This document shows positions 24,012 to 36,800 of a stretch of DNA of 64,000 nt, piece by piece. Location: the NCBI GenBank assembly GCA_933228675.1, contig OW121742.1, forward strand, positions 19,496,850 to 19,560,849. The letters are read 5' to 3'. Below the pieces are notes generated by a model that was not told where the DNA came from, did no database searches, and saw nothing but the letters and a program-made list of their open reading frames with translations. The number at the start of each line of letters is the position of its first letter. Positions within the stretch are counted from its first letter, which is position 1. Position numbers and translations under genes: made by a program. Source of the stretch: Stomorhina lunata (lineage: Eukaryota > Arthropoda > Insecta > Diptera > Rhiniidae).

Positions 24012-25401
24012 TTAATCCTCTCTCCACGTTACCAATACCTCATCGGTACGATATCTTTGTGTTACAAATGATTCATCGAATTCCATACGAGTGCCCGCTT
24101 TAAACATTTCCGCACCAGCATGAGCTATCATTAAACCATTATCTATACAATAACGCTCATCGGTAGCAAAGAGTTTTCCTCCTCTCTCTTCACACATTAT
24201 GCGCATCATATCCTGCAGGCGTTCATTACAGCCCACTCCACCCACAATGAGAACCTTTTTAAGAAACAATACAAATTAGAAAAAAAATGTTTTTCTTGTT
24301 TAAAGTTTTACCTCGTTTGACTCACAATGAGCCATAGCTCTTTCTGTTATCTCCACCAACATGGCAAATATGGTTTCTTGCAGGGAATAACAAAGATCAG
24401 CTTTGGTATATTCAGGTTCTTCGGGTTCGTCTGGCTTTTTACGTTTGTTGCGTCTCTTGGAGGGATCAGCAATTTCTTCAATATGGGATAAAATACCTGA
24501 AAAACTGACATCCATGCCTGAAAAAGAAAAATGTTTAGAAATAATTCTTGTTTCCAGCTGTCCCAAATTGAAGGACCATTACCAGTTGACTAGCTACAAT
24601 GAAGAGCCCTTTTCATATGTTTATATACGTCCCTTCAATTTGGAACTGCTAAGCTATTTCAACTACACTATCCTTGATATAGTAATTAAAACCTTTTCGG
24701 CAAATGCCTTAATAAAGATAAAAAAGCTTTCCATTCATATATTTACCTTTAACCACATAAGGCAGCTTAACGAACTGTTTACCCTCCTTAGCCAACTGTT
24801 CGATATTATAACCCGGACTAGGATCATTAGATAGCTTTATAATTCTTGCAAAACGGTCCAAACAATTACCCACAGCAATGTCAATAGTTTCGCCGAATAT
24901 ACGGTAACGTTTGTTAGAGTAAGCAATGACTTGGGTATTACCGCCACTCACATACAAAACTATAGGATTCTGGGCGCCTGTGATAAACCTTCCCATTTCA
25001 ATGTGACCAATGCAATGGTTGACACCCAACAATGGCTTTTGCCAAAGCAAAGAAAGTGTTCGAGCCACTATGGCACCCACCAATAAAGGAGGTGCCATTC
25101 CCGGGCCTTTGGTATAACAAATGACATCTAGTTCCTGCGGTGATAAATTGGCCTCTTTTAAAGCGGCCTTTACTAAACCTAAGATTTCTTCACGATGATG
25201 TTTGGCAGTTTCCTTGGGAAGAAATCCTAAAATAAAAGATACGAAATGATTAAATTACTTTTTTTTAATATAAAACAAAAAATTACCTTCTCCCGGTGGA
25301 GTTATGTAGGTTTTTCTAACATTTGCTAAAACCTCACCATTTCTGGTAATGCCTATGCCAATTTTATTGGCACTGCCCTCAATACCCAAAGCACAAACCA
25401 T
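24012..25401 (-). CDS. Tcs3: tRNA N6-adenosine threonylcarbamoyltransferase (Kae1/OSGEP), KEOPS catalytic subunit
   Basis: Four exons on the minus strand, 25287-25401, 25226-24747, 24517-24312 and 24254-24012, with introns in consistent phases, give 347 aa. The enzyme transfers the threonylcarbamoyl group to A37 of ANN-decoding tRNAs within the KEOPS complex. Hallmarks: N-terminal [35 protein letters not shown], the metal-binding [87 protein letters not shown], and the C-terminal [11 protein letters not shown] with [15 protein letters not shown]. Slightly longer than the human protein (335 aa, from memory) because exon 3 has an extra charged stretch ([15 protein letters not shown]). The start is the only ATG at the family N-terminus. 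Confidence 0.96.
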
Positions 25402-25513
25402 TTCTTTTATTTTTATTTATGACTAACTACGAAAACTTCCAAAAACTGCAATAACTAAAACAATTCGGCAAAATTTGTTAAATTTTTTGAAAACAAAACT
25501 CACATTTGTTTCA

Positions 25514-25649
25514 CAGCTGTTTTTTCTTTATACTTTACAACACTAAAAATCAGCTGATATAAAAGGCGTTTTAACACTGTGTTCTCGTCCGTTTTTACAC
25601 CGAAAAACTTTTTTCAATAATTAGAGTAACGGTATTTGGCAGCGCTGAC
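25514..25649 (-). promoter_or_regulatory. Housekeeping-type core promoter motifs upstream of Tcs3
   Basis: CAGCTGTT at about 25514 and CAGCTGAT at about 25551 match the fly E-box core-promoter motif. GGTATTTGG next to CAGCGCTGAC (25631-25649) resembles Ohler motifs 6 and 7, which occur together at TATA-less constitutive promoters. The distance to the Tcs3 ATG (about 110-250 bp) fits. Motif matches are by eye. Confidence 0.45.
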
Positions 25650-25787
25650 AATGTAGTTTTTTAAAACACTTATTTGGGTTTTTCACCACGTAATACTCAC
25701 CACACAATTTTTTCATTAAAAAAAAAAAAAAAAAAAATTGCTATCCATTTTTTTTGTACAATAATTTTTATTTTAGTAGAATTGTTG

Positions 25788-25870
25788 TGGAGCTTAAGAT
25801 TTGAACCTGGGAAGCCTAGATTTTACTGGAACGGCACAATCGGCCACCAAAGTAGGGCACCACGGACTCA
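25788..25870 (-). repeat. Possible tRNA-derived SINE fragment
   Basis: On the minus strand a B-box-like GGTTCAAATC (25798-25807) lies about 30 bp downstream of TGGTGGCCGATTG (25837-25849), a loose A-box. The surrounding block is GC-richer than its neighbours. No intact cloverleaf can be drawn, so it is not a functional tRNA gene. Confidence 0.35.
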
Positions 25871-26274
25871 TAAATCACTTAATACGAAATATAATTTTCA
25901 TTTCCCAACCAATTTGAAAAATTATACTACATAACAGATACAGATACTTAGGTGCGATATGCATGTCCTATACTTCACCGAATTGTTACTAATATTTGAT
26001 CTATATATAAACCGATTTTTTGACTTAAAATTTTCTAAAAAAACAAAGTTTTTAATATTTTACAAGCAAGAAGTATGTTAAAAGCATTACTATGTAAGAA
26101 ATTATAAGTGCTTAAAGTTAATATTAAAAAAAAAAATGTTTTTTTTTGGTAAAAAGTATTATTATTATATTTTATTTATTTATTTAAACAATTTCTTAAT
26201 GAACATATACCATATTTATAATTTTCTAAAAGAAAACATTACAAAGTTAAGAACTGAATAAAAAATAACTTCAT

Positions 26275-26420
26275 ATCTATTCGGTGCTAGTACCAGAGTC
26301 TCTTGAATTAGACCTATTGTTTAGGGAAATTTCTATTTTGATCCCTAATTCGTCTAAACTCATGCAAGCTGTAAAAATTTCACCTAATTTTGATGGGCCA
26401 ACATATTTCTAATTACATTG
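26275..26420 (-). pseudogene. Coding-like remnant of unknown origin
   Basis: The minus strand reads YVGPSKLGEIFTACM, SLDELGIKIEISLNN and RSNSRDSGTSTE to a stop at about 26279. An in-frame stop lies 5' of this stretch and no start is present. The amino-acid mix looks protein-like rather than random for such AT-rich DNA. I do not recognise the family; a decayed transposable element is the most likely source, given the LINE fragment next to it. Confidence 0.3.
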
Positions 26421-26805
26421 CAAACGTACTTTGTCGTTCTGAAAATGGTCAAGCAACTAGAGAGAAAAACTAAAAATACCCATATTTGGATTTTTTTTAT
26501 CTTTTTAGGAATTCTGGGATTTCTGTTATGAAAAATATTTTTTTAATTTTTATATTTTTTTTCCTTAAGAATTTGTATACCATCACAAATTTTCACAAAA
26601 GTATATTTATAAGTAATTTTTTTAATCCAAAATCTATTAATTTTAATACAGATAATAGCTCGCTCACATTAAGCTCGAAAACTTGTTTTAGTAGTTTTCG
26701 TTTCAAAACAATATTGAAAACACAAGTTTTCCCATACAAATCGAAAACTACTTACTTACAGCCCTCAGGGGATGACCCCTACTTATGCAATGCACTGTGT
26801 TGGAA

Positions 26806-27050
26806 CTAGAAAAATGGGTTATGAGAAGGAGTGTAGATGGAGTAGTGTTTGTGGACATTTGATTTGAAATTACCTATATTGCATCTGGCAGGGAAAACTT
26901 CTGCGGGGAGCGAATTCCACATACAAACTGTACGGCTAAAGAACGAATTTTCTCTGTAGTGTGTTGTTCGGTCTACCAGTCAATCGACCACAAAGGAATG
27001 AGGTCTAGCAGAATGACATGTATTGCAAAAAAAAGGTCGCCCTCTCCTGC
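26806..27050 (-). pseudogene. 3' end of a non-LTR retrotransposon reverse transcriptase ORF (degenerate)
   Basis: The minus strand encodes a typical C-terminus of jockey/CR1/I-type LINE ORF2: a CRRGRPFFCNTCHSARPHS-like start, RTVCMWNSLPAEVFP, then NFKSNVHKHYS and a TAG at 26806-26808. One in-frame TGA interrupts it (around 26980). This segment normally follows the RT thumb in such elements. No upstream RT motifs are found nearby, so it is a 5'-truncated, dead insertion. Confidence 0.6.
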
Positions 27051-27059
27051 ATTTGGTCG

Positions 27060-27840
27060 GAAAGCTCCAAAATTTACTTTAAAGATATTAATATTAAGTA
27101 TTTTGACACAAATGTTTGCTTGAAAACTCAAAAGATGACAGAAAATTAAAATGTGAATAGTAAGGTTTTCGAAGTGGTTTTCATTATTGAAAACTCCTCA
27201 AAATTGTTTCTATAAAAATTGCTTACTTTTTTAATTTTTAACCTTTTTTACGAGGAACACAGTTTTATTTAGAATGATATTTAATAAGTCTATATTGCCA
27301 ACTAAAATGTATGTACAATGTTAGTTTACTTAATTAGGTCAAACTTTAAGTTTTAAGTAAACTTACATTATACATATACATGTATAAGTTGAAAATATAA
27401 AAAATTCCCACAGTAGGATGGTGCACTGACAGTCTAGAAATCTTGCTTTTCACCAAGAGACGCTGACTTATTCATTAGTCAGAATACAACAGTGTTTTTC
27501 AAAAAATTTCAATTTTAGTTAATAATTTTTGTTAGACATGTATATCCGCTTCGAAATAGCTTAAATTTATCCTTCACCTTAAACAAATTTTTCAAACCAA
27601 ATTTAGCAAATTCATAAATTTGCGAATTACATTTAAATGCTTTTTATACTTCTGCTAATTCTAGCGACCATTCACAAACTGATACATTGACAACACTAAG
27701 GAATTTGGTGAAATTTTTTACAATAAACACAAGCACGCAGGGAAAAAATAACAAGAAAATGCAATTAATTAAATAAACAAATAAATTTTTACTTTTTAAA
27801 TTTTATGTGTATTCCAAATAAATAAAAATCCATTAAAGTC
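27060..27840. other. Upstream region and leader of Golgin104
   Basis: AT-rich sequence with no open frame. The 5' UTR must lie just before 27841, but no TATA box is evident, as expected for a housekeeping gene. Confidence 0.5.
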
Positions 27841-30800
27841 ATGGAGAGTGAAGAATTTCAGGAAAATGTCATAACTAATGAAGAAAATCAAGATAAACAA
27901 CATTCCAATGTCAGTCCAGAGAAAAAACAATTAACGTCAGCAGATATTACAGATACACAACAAGAGCTTGTGCTGGTGGAGGTGGAGGAAGAAGACAAGA
28001 ACAGCCTAATAAATAAGGAATGTTTTCAAGAATCCAAGACAATAATTGAAAGTGAAAATTTTAATAGTAGCACCACCACAGAAGTTTTAGAAACCATATT
28101 GGTGAACAGCCAACAAAGCTCACAAATTCCCGCAAATTATGAAGAAGTACAAAAATCAATAACGTCTACAAAAAATGCAGAGTCAACAGTTAATGGGGCG
28201 GCGGAGGAGGTTGATAGAAACTTTATGGTCACAACAACAAAATCACAAGAGAATGTCTCAAACACTAATAATACCACAGTCAGCAGCAACGCTGAGGTAG
28301 TGGAGGGTGGACAGGAAAATTATGTTGTTTTAAGTGAATCTAAGCCAACAAGTGTTTCTTCTTCATTACCCTCACCACCACCACCATCAACATTAACGGC
28401 CAACAATTCTCCCTCGTTCCGTTACTCTGATTTGACGGAAAAACAAAATGAGATTCTTGTTGTTACGGAGGTAACGCAAGACGAGGAGGTGCAACATGAT
28501 AAATGTGAATTAAAATTACAACAACAAATGCAGAAATATGAACAACAATTGGAACAACTTAAGGCGGCTTTACAGCAAAAAGACAACATGATTAACTTGT
28601 TCCAAAGGGAGAATAGCATTTTGGAAAAGGAAAAAGAGGCGGTAAGTAGATGAATAGTTGATTAGACTTTTTGTAGGTTTTTATAATATAAATCAATACA
28701 AATTTAAATAAAAAAATCGTATGTCCATTTTATGGTTTATTTTTGAGCTAGACCATGAAAATATAAGAACATTCTTCTTGAAATTAATTAACTTTTATTA
28801 AATACTTCAAGGTAAAGCTCTTTTATCTATGAAAGGACTTTGGTCTTTAAAATGGGATGCTATTGTTTGCTGGCGTTTCCAGCTACCAGGTACCAAATGT
28901 ATCCAATTCCTGCTGCAAGCTCCTAGTGGTACAACTTGGTAACCTGAGTAATCTAGTTGAAGATAGGGTAAACAAATATGTAGGTCAGGGCAATTGTAAA
29001 ACGAAGTTATCTTGGAGCCACTCGAACTTATTACTGTAGCTGTTTTTGAGGTGTCTAATTGTCGTGGCCCCTGACGGGTTAAGTTTTTTATTTTATTTTT
29101 TTTAAAAAGAAGAAGAATAAAATCCAATTCTGAAACATCTGTTAGGGGGGCAGGTCGAGGAACCTTGTGGAATCGAAAAAAAATGAAAAAAAAAGATGTC
29201 AGCCAGGAAGAAAAATTGGCGGGAGGAATGGAGAGGAATAAGGGGAGGATAGTAAAAGAACGGTTGGGAATAGGTCACTCTTGAACTAGAAGGCAAATGA
29301 AAAAGATGGAAAGTGTCGTGTTAAAAAAAATTATTATTATTTTTACTTTGTTTTATTAAATATATATATATACATTTATAAAAAAAAAGGGGAAACCCAC
29401 CCAACTTAAACAAAAAATAAATAAATACAATTTAAACAAATATACACAGTTTAAACAAATATATACAATTTAAACAAATATACACAATTTAAACACATAT
29501 ACACAATTTGAACAAATGTACACAGTTTAAACAAATATACACAATTTAAACAAACATACACAGTTTAAACAAATATACACAATTTAAACAAATATCCACA
29601 ATTTAAACAGCTATACACAATTTAACCACATATACTCAATTTAAACACCAAATACACCAATTATAACATCAAATCCAAAATACACGATATTTTAATGTTT
29701 CACACCAATTGGAAGAAAGGGAAGATCTCTGGTGCCACCACCTAACACATGGAACAGACAAGACGCGACGAACTGACAAGACGTAAGATAAGTTTTAATG
29801 CCGTGTTGATTCGTATTTTTTTATTGGAAAACTCTTTAGGGCTGCGTTTAGAGCGACCCGACTACTAGACTGGATCCAATCTCCGTAGGTATACATAAAT
29901 AAAAAAACTTAAATAGTAGCAGTTAAACTAATCTTCTGACGGACATTTGACAGGACAGTACAAAAAAATCACAGTTTCATCAGTGTGGCAATCATCTTAA
30001 TCATAATGGAGTAAATAATCCAGGTAAGTGAGTAGATCTTAGACTGTAGGGGTGAATATTAGGGGCAGGTTCGATCTTAGGCCAAGAACCTGCCATGGAA
30101 GAGGGTGGGCAGGCCATTGCAGCAGTCCATCAGCTGCAGGCCAAAGAAGTAGGATGTCGCGGTAACTAGGTAATAAAAGCAAATGCCAAAATTAAAAACA
30201 ATTGGAAAATAGAGAGTTTTTGTACTTCCCTTCATTTTTTTTTGATCAGCAACTTGTGGGTAGCTGGACTGGTGGACCTTACGCCCTCTACCGGCTTAGC
30301 CAGGCATAATTACACCTAAATCCCCCGCACATCCAGATTTTCAGCGTTGCCAGTCCAGAGGTCCACAGAGCTCGCTCAAGAGTTGCTGACAAAAATGGCG
30401 CCCAACTAAGGGGGCCCGAAATTCGGGTTCCAAGTCCAATAGTTTTTTATTTTACTTTTAGGTTCTCATTTCATATGATTTCATCTCCCAGCGTAAGTCA
30501 TATTAATTATGATCAATGGAGGTCGTTTAATATTTGCGACGTTGGAAGATGTGATCCTATGGGGAGAGAAATTGAAAGGCTTGCTATTAGTCTTTTCTCA
30601 AGAACATGTGTAAGTCACATTATCGCTGAATTCTAATTCAGATAATGTCAGCTACAGTGTTCTGGAGAAAAGAGTGACAAGCAAGAAATATATAAGTTCA
30701 AATCAAAAATAATAGCAAAAATGATGATACTTACAGGACTTGAGTTTTTGATGGATAAGTCAGTAGGAGGTAACTTTGGGAAGTTTATCCTACAGTCGAT

Positions 30801-33800
30801 CCATTGAAAGTTTAAGTTCTGCAAAGGTCATCAACCAGTTTTTCGTCTCTATTTCTCAATTCTGTTCTGAAAAATATTAAATTTAAAAAAAATTATTACC
30901 TAGTAGTCGTCGATGATTTACTTCTTTGGTCAATTGTACCCCTACAGTTTATGGTTCTCACTTCCATAAAAATAAATAAAATATAAAAAGAAATAATAAT
31001 TATTTTTTTTTCCAGCTCGTTGCGAACTTATTTTTAGTAGTATTGGGTTCCTCATATAGTGAGATTTTCCTTTTTTTTTCTCTGGTCCTCAGATTTTGAG
31101 AAGATCCTCTTGCTGCTAAGTAAGCAACAGGATAAAATATTTTATATATATATTAGTTGTTAGGAATGGTAGAAACTAGGTCAAAAAGTAGAATGCAAGG
31201 CGAATCCTCTTCTACTTCCTCCAGGCCAATCCTGGGCGGTACCCAGGCAGTCTCCACAATGGCAACGGCAACAACTACAACAACAACTAACACAATTTCG
31301 GCTCCAGCAATGAACACAAATATTGGCCAGGGATCATATGTGGAGTCTATTACATCCCCTCCCTACAGCAGCATCACAGCACAAAATGTACGCCAGGAGT
31401 TTCGCTCGATGGCAGCTGCTAATCCACCTCCTTCTTCCGAGAGGGATATAAGAAACATCGTGGATTCTACAATAGGTCTACGCCAAGTGGAGATGATGCG
31501 TACGATGGAGGATAGGCTGCGTGAGTTAGTGCCCCAAATTGTGTCAGAGAGCATAAGGTCGTTATCAAGATCGGACCATGGACCTTTGCCAAATTTGCAG
31601 CCAGCTCCAGTATTTCATGGTAATCAACCGCAGCCACAAGCAGGACACTTACCATCATATAATCCACCAACACCAGCCGGACCCCTGCATACCAATAACC
31701 ACCTACCCCAAGCAAACTCCAGCCATGATAACTCCTTTTTTCCTGGTCCCAATAACAGCACCTTCCATCATAGTGGATCACGCCCTCATTTCCAGCATCC
31801 AGCTTCATATCCCGACAATTTTAGGAAGCCTGGTCTGGACAAATGGGGTATCAACTTCGATGGCACGTCGAAAACAATGGGCGCACAGGAGTTTGTTTTC
31901 AGGGTGGAAGAGATGAGAAAGGACTATGGAAGCAGTTGGTCAGAGGTTCTCAGGCAATTCCATCAACTTCTTTCTGGTGAGGCGTTGGAGTGGTATTGGA
32001 TGCAGAGGAGACTGCTGCCAACCACCCAAGCGTGGGATGAACTAAAGGAAGCGGTGATCAATCGTTTTCGCCGATTTAGCAGCGACCTCGAAATTCAAAG
32101 GCAGATAATGGACCGTAGACAGAAGCCGCAAGAATTGTTTGAAGATTTTTACAATTTCGTCCTTCGCCTGCGCAGTCAACAATCGGTGCCAATGAGTGAA
32201 AATGACCTAATTGACATAATGAAAATGAATCTAAATACCTCAATGGCGCAGCTAGTGTTCCCAATACGGATGTTTGGACTCAGTCACTTTCGAAGTGAGT
32301 GCAAAAAGGCGGAAGTATTGCTACAAGGCCAACGCCCCACATATGGATCACGCCCGGCGGCGCCAAAAGTCCATGAGGTGGCCTACGAAGATATATCCGT
32401 GGCTGAGGAGCTGAACATAGACGCCGTAAATACGTCCCGCTACATTTGCTGGAATTGCAAACAGCCCGGCCATGGTTTTATGGACTGCCCTTCAACCAGC
32501 CGTCGTCTGTTTTGTTTCAAGTGTGGGATGGAAAACACCGTCACCCCGAGATGCCCCAAATGTACGGGAAACAAAAGGTCGGACCAGTTGACTGGGGAAC
32601 AACGTCCGAATTCCACGTCCCAGTAGGAAGGCGAGAAGAAGGCGACGACCTGGAGAGAGAGAAGAATAATAGGGTCGTCAAAATTCTGCTTAATAATAAA
32701 GTTAGGTTAAGTGATAAGACAGGAGAGTCAAAAGTTAGGGAAATTAAACCATTACATGTAAGGATCAAGGAATATGAAGATGCTAGGAAGAGGATTTTTG
32801 GAAAAACTAGGATAGAGAAAACGCGAGAACGGTATAGGAAAAGAAAACAACTTAGGCGTGAGATCGCCAACGTATCTTTATACGAAGGCGAAGACACCCG
32901 TTTGTACACCCGTATCTCTATCAACGGGGTAGACATTGAGGGTCTTCTAGACAGTGGCGCAACCGTAACGGTTCTCGGCGAAGGATGTGACGATGTTGTG
33001 AAGAAGACGGGAGCTATGGTAGTCAGTTTTCCAGCGACCGTGAAAACTGCAGACGGTAGGTCTCATAAAATTCAAGGTCGGTTCAAAGCAAAGATAAGGT
33101 ACAATAGAGTAGAAAGGGAGATCACTTTCTACCTTGTTCCGACCTTGAAGAGAGCGCTTTTCCTGGGTGTCGATTTTATGAAAGCGTTTCGTTTGATTGT
33201 CAATTTAGATAGCTTGACCACAAATGATATGCTTTGGAGTGAGGAATCGGGCGAAAATCCGATGAATCCTTCAATGCATATACTTTGTGATCAGGACAGA
33301 AAGTTGTTGGAAGCTACTATCGCTAAGTTTCCTTCATTTGTGGAAAAAGGACTTGGGAAGACGGAATTAGAGACTCATGTAATAGATACGCAAGACGCAG
33401 CGCCTGTGAAGCAGAGACATTATCCAGTGTCTCCTGCTGTGCAAAAACTTATGTATGCTGAATTGGATAGGATGCTTGCTATGGGCGTTATTGAGACCAG
33501 TCAAAGCCCCTGGAATAATCCAGTGACACTAGTGCGCAAAGGCACCAAGAACAGGCTTTGTTTGGACGCACGAAAGCTCAATGCGCTCACAGTCAAGGAC
33601 GCTTATCCACTTCCTCATATAGAAGGATTGCTTAGCAGACTGGGTGACACGCACTATATATCTAGTGTGGATTTGAAAGATGCTTTCTGGCAAATCCCAC
33701 TGGATATACAGAGTCGTGAGAAAACTGCTTTTACAGTGCCAGGGAGACCACTTTATCACTTCACTGTCATGCCTTTTGGGTTGTGTAATGCAGCCCAAAG

Positions 33801-36800
33801 ATTATGTCGGTTAATGGATAAAGTGATCCCTTCCGACTTGCGAGATCGAGTATTTGTGTATCTAGACGATCTTCTTATTGTTACTCCCGACTACCACACC
33901 CACCTAAACATACTTCAGCGGGTGGCGGAGCTACTTTCTAAAGCTAAATTGACAATTAACGTGGAAAAATCCAAATTTTGTTTTAAGGAGCTTCGATATC
34001 TAGGATATATTGTTGGCGGCGGTATGCTAAAACCTGACCCTGACAAGATATCCTCGATATTGGAGTTTCCTTATCCCAAGACACCCAGGCAAGTGCGCGG
34101 ATTTATGGGGACTACCGGCTGGTATCGCCGTTTTATTAAAGATTACGCGACCATAGCCAACCCAGTTTTCGAAACGTTGAAGAAATCGCGCGTGTTTAAT
34201 TTTACGGAGGAGGCCAAAATAGCATTTAATAAGTTAAAGGAAGCTCTTACCTCGAGTCCGGTACTGCGTCATCCAGACTTTTCAAAACACTTCTTTGTTC
34301 AGTGTGACGCTTCGGATATCGGTATCGGTGCGGTACTCTTTCAAAAGGATGAGGTAGAGGGAGAACACCCGATCGCGTTCATGTCGCAAAAGTTGACTAG
34401 TGCTCAACGTAATTACTCTGTGACGGAGCGGGAGTGTCTGGCAGTAGTTATGGCCATCAAAAAATTCCGTGCATATATAGAGTTGATGCCCTTCACGATA
34501 ATAACGGACCACTCGAGCCTCAAGTGGCTTATGTCCAACAAAGAGCTCAGTGGAAGGTTAGCACGATGGAGCCTGCTACTACAATCCTATACGTTCGATA
34601 TCGAACATCGCCAAGGGAGCAAAAACATAGTACCAGACACTCTCTCTCGCTATAACATGGAGGAAATTGTTGTTGACGTCAAGCGATTCATTGATCTCGA
34701 ATCGCCTGCTTTTTGTTCTGAAGAGTATCTGGAATTAATAAAAGAAATAAAGGATAATGAAAATAATGTACCAGATTTAAAAGTTGCGGATAATTATATA
34801 TATAAACGTACCGTTCACTATGCTGGCGACGAATGCTTTGAAGATTTTTCATGGAAGCTCTGGGTTCCGTCAGCATTAAAAGAAGAGCTCATTGCCAAAG
34901 CTCACGATCCCCCAATTTCCAGTCATGGAGGTTTTCATAAAACCTTAAAACGGTTACGGGAGTATTTCTTCTGGCCAAATATGTCCAGACACGTTCAAGA
35001 ATACATAAAGAAATGTGAGGTTTGTAAAGAGAGCAAAAGCTCTAACCAAGTCCTTCGACCGCCAATGGCTGAGAATGTCACCGAAATTGTCAGGCCCTTC
35101 CAGAAAGTCTATATCGACTTCCTGGGACCATATGTGCGCTCGAAATCTGGAAATTGTTTTATTTTTATCGTTCTTGACCATTTCTCTAAATTTGTTTTGC
35201 TAAAAGCGATGGCCAAGGCGAATAACAAAAACGTGGTACGATTTCTGGTGACTGAAGTTTTTCACAAATTTGGAGTGCCAGAAATAATTCTCTCCGATAA
35301 TGGCAGCCAATTTGTGTCAAAAGAATTTGGAGAAATGATTGAGAGTTTTGGAATAAAGCACATGAAAACAGCAATCTATTCGCCCCAAGCAAATGCGTCG
35401 GAGAGAGTCAATCAATCGATCCTAGCAGCAATTAGGTCTTATTTGAAGGATGACCAGAGAGATTGGGATAACCATCTCTCAGAGATTGAGTGTGCTCTTA
35501 GGTCATCAGTGCACACATCGATTGGTATGACTCCTTACTTCGCGTTGTTTGGGTCGAATATGATTACTCATGGGAGCGTATATAAATTGGCAAGAAAACT
35601 ACAGCTTATGGAAGACACTGAGGCGAATTTCATACCGAAATCTATAAAGAACGATCTTATCCGCAATAAAATACGTGAAAATTTATCTAAAAGCTATGCT
35701 CTTAGAGCAAAGCAGTATAATAAACGGACACGCAAAGTTCAATTCAAACCGGGTCAAGAAGTTTATAGGCGCAATTTCGCTCTCAGTGACTCCAGTAAAC
35801 TGTATAACGCAAAAATGGGGAAGAAGTTTTTGAAATGTCGTATCGTTCGTCCGGTCGGGAATTGCTACTACGAACTAGAAGATCTGCAAGGGAAAACAAT
35901 CGGTGTGTACCACGCAAAAGACATCAAACAATAAGTATTTTCCTTTTCTCTATATCTTACCAAGTTCTCTTAGTCCATTATTTTCTCCAAAAATTTAATT
36001 CCTAGACCTACCTTCGTATTCCAAATCGCTTATGAAATGGTTATATTTTTCTTAATTTTATGCTTATACTCCCTGTAGTCGCTCCCTACGACATGTTTTT
36101 ATTAGGTAGTATTAGTTTTTTTTCTTTTTAGTTCTTTTCGTAGATTAATTTCTTAAGATTAATATTTTCATAAGTAGAGGAATGAATTTTAGGGCCTTTA
36201 TTTTTTCTGTTATAGTATTTTTTTTCTTTATTAGTTAATAAAATGTGAGTGGTAGAATAATTAAAATACTTTGAATTTATAGGATAGATAGTTAATAGTA
36301 TTAAATAGTAAAAATGAATTAAAAAATAATCGTAAAATTAAATGTAGGTTTAGGAATTAATATACATTCGAAACATGAATTATTTAAAACTGAATTTCTA
36401 TCGAATCTAATAGCTACTAAGGATTCTATTTCTTTGTAGATTTAAATCATTATTTACATTTAATTATGCAACATTAAACGTTTTTTTTGTTATTAACTTA
36501 AAGTTCCTTTTATTTTAAAATTCAGTTGAGACACCAAGATCGGATTATGATTTTTTAATTGATGTGAAAGAACTGACGATCAGTTTTGCCTTCGATACCG
36601 TTTTATCCAGAGAAAAACATTACTTTACTCAACTATAACGCTAACATTTCTAGCTGGTTACGTTTTGTAACCGTTGCCATGCCATTGATGCAGTTCCTTT
36701 GAAACGCTCTAGCGGAACTATGCCATTAAGAAGCTGGGAACTGTTAGTCATCTGACAGACAACATATATCTGAGTCTGATCTTACAGCAAGTTGAGGTAA

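Noticed and set aside
24403..24834. 143-aa + strand frame
   Set aside because: Antisense to Tcs3 exons 3 and 2, which have strong homology and correct splice sites.
29102..29296. 64-aa frame repeated at 40146-40340
   Set aside because: Both copies lie in the two LTRs and the frame has no protein-like features; the duplication only reflects LTR identity.
31363..31808. Frames overlapping gag on both strands
   Set aside because: Shadow frames of the intact gag ORF.
32446..32571. Separate start codon for pol
   Set aside because: The frame opens with TTG and no ATG context; the slippery heptamer in register explains expression better.
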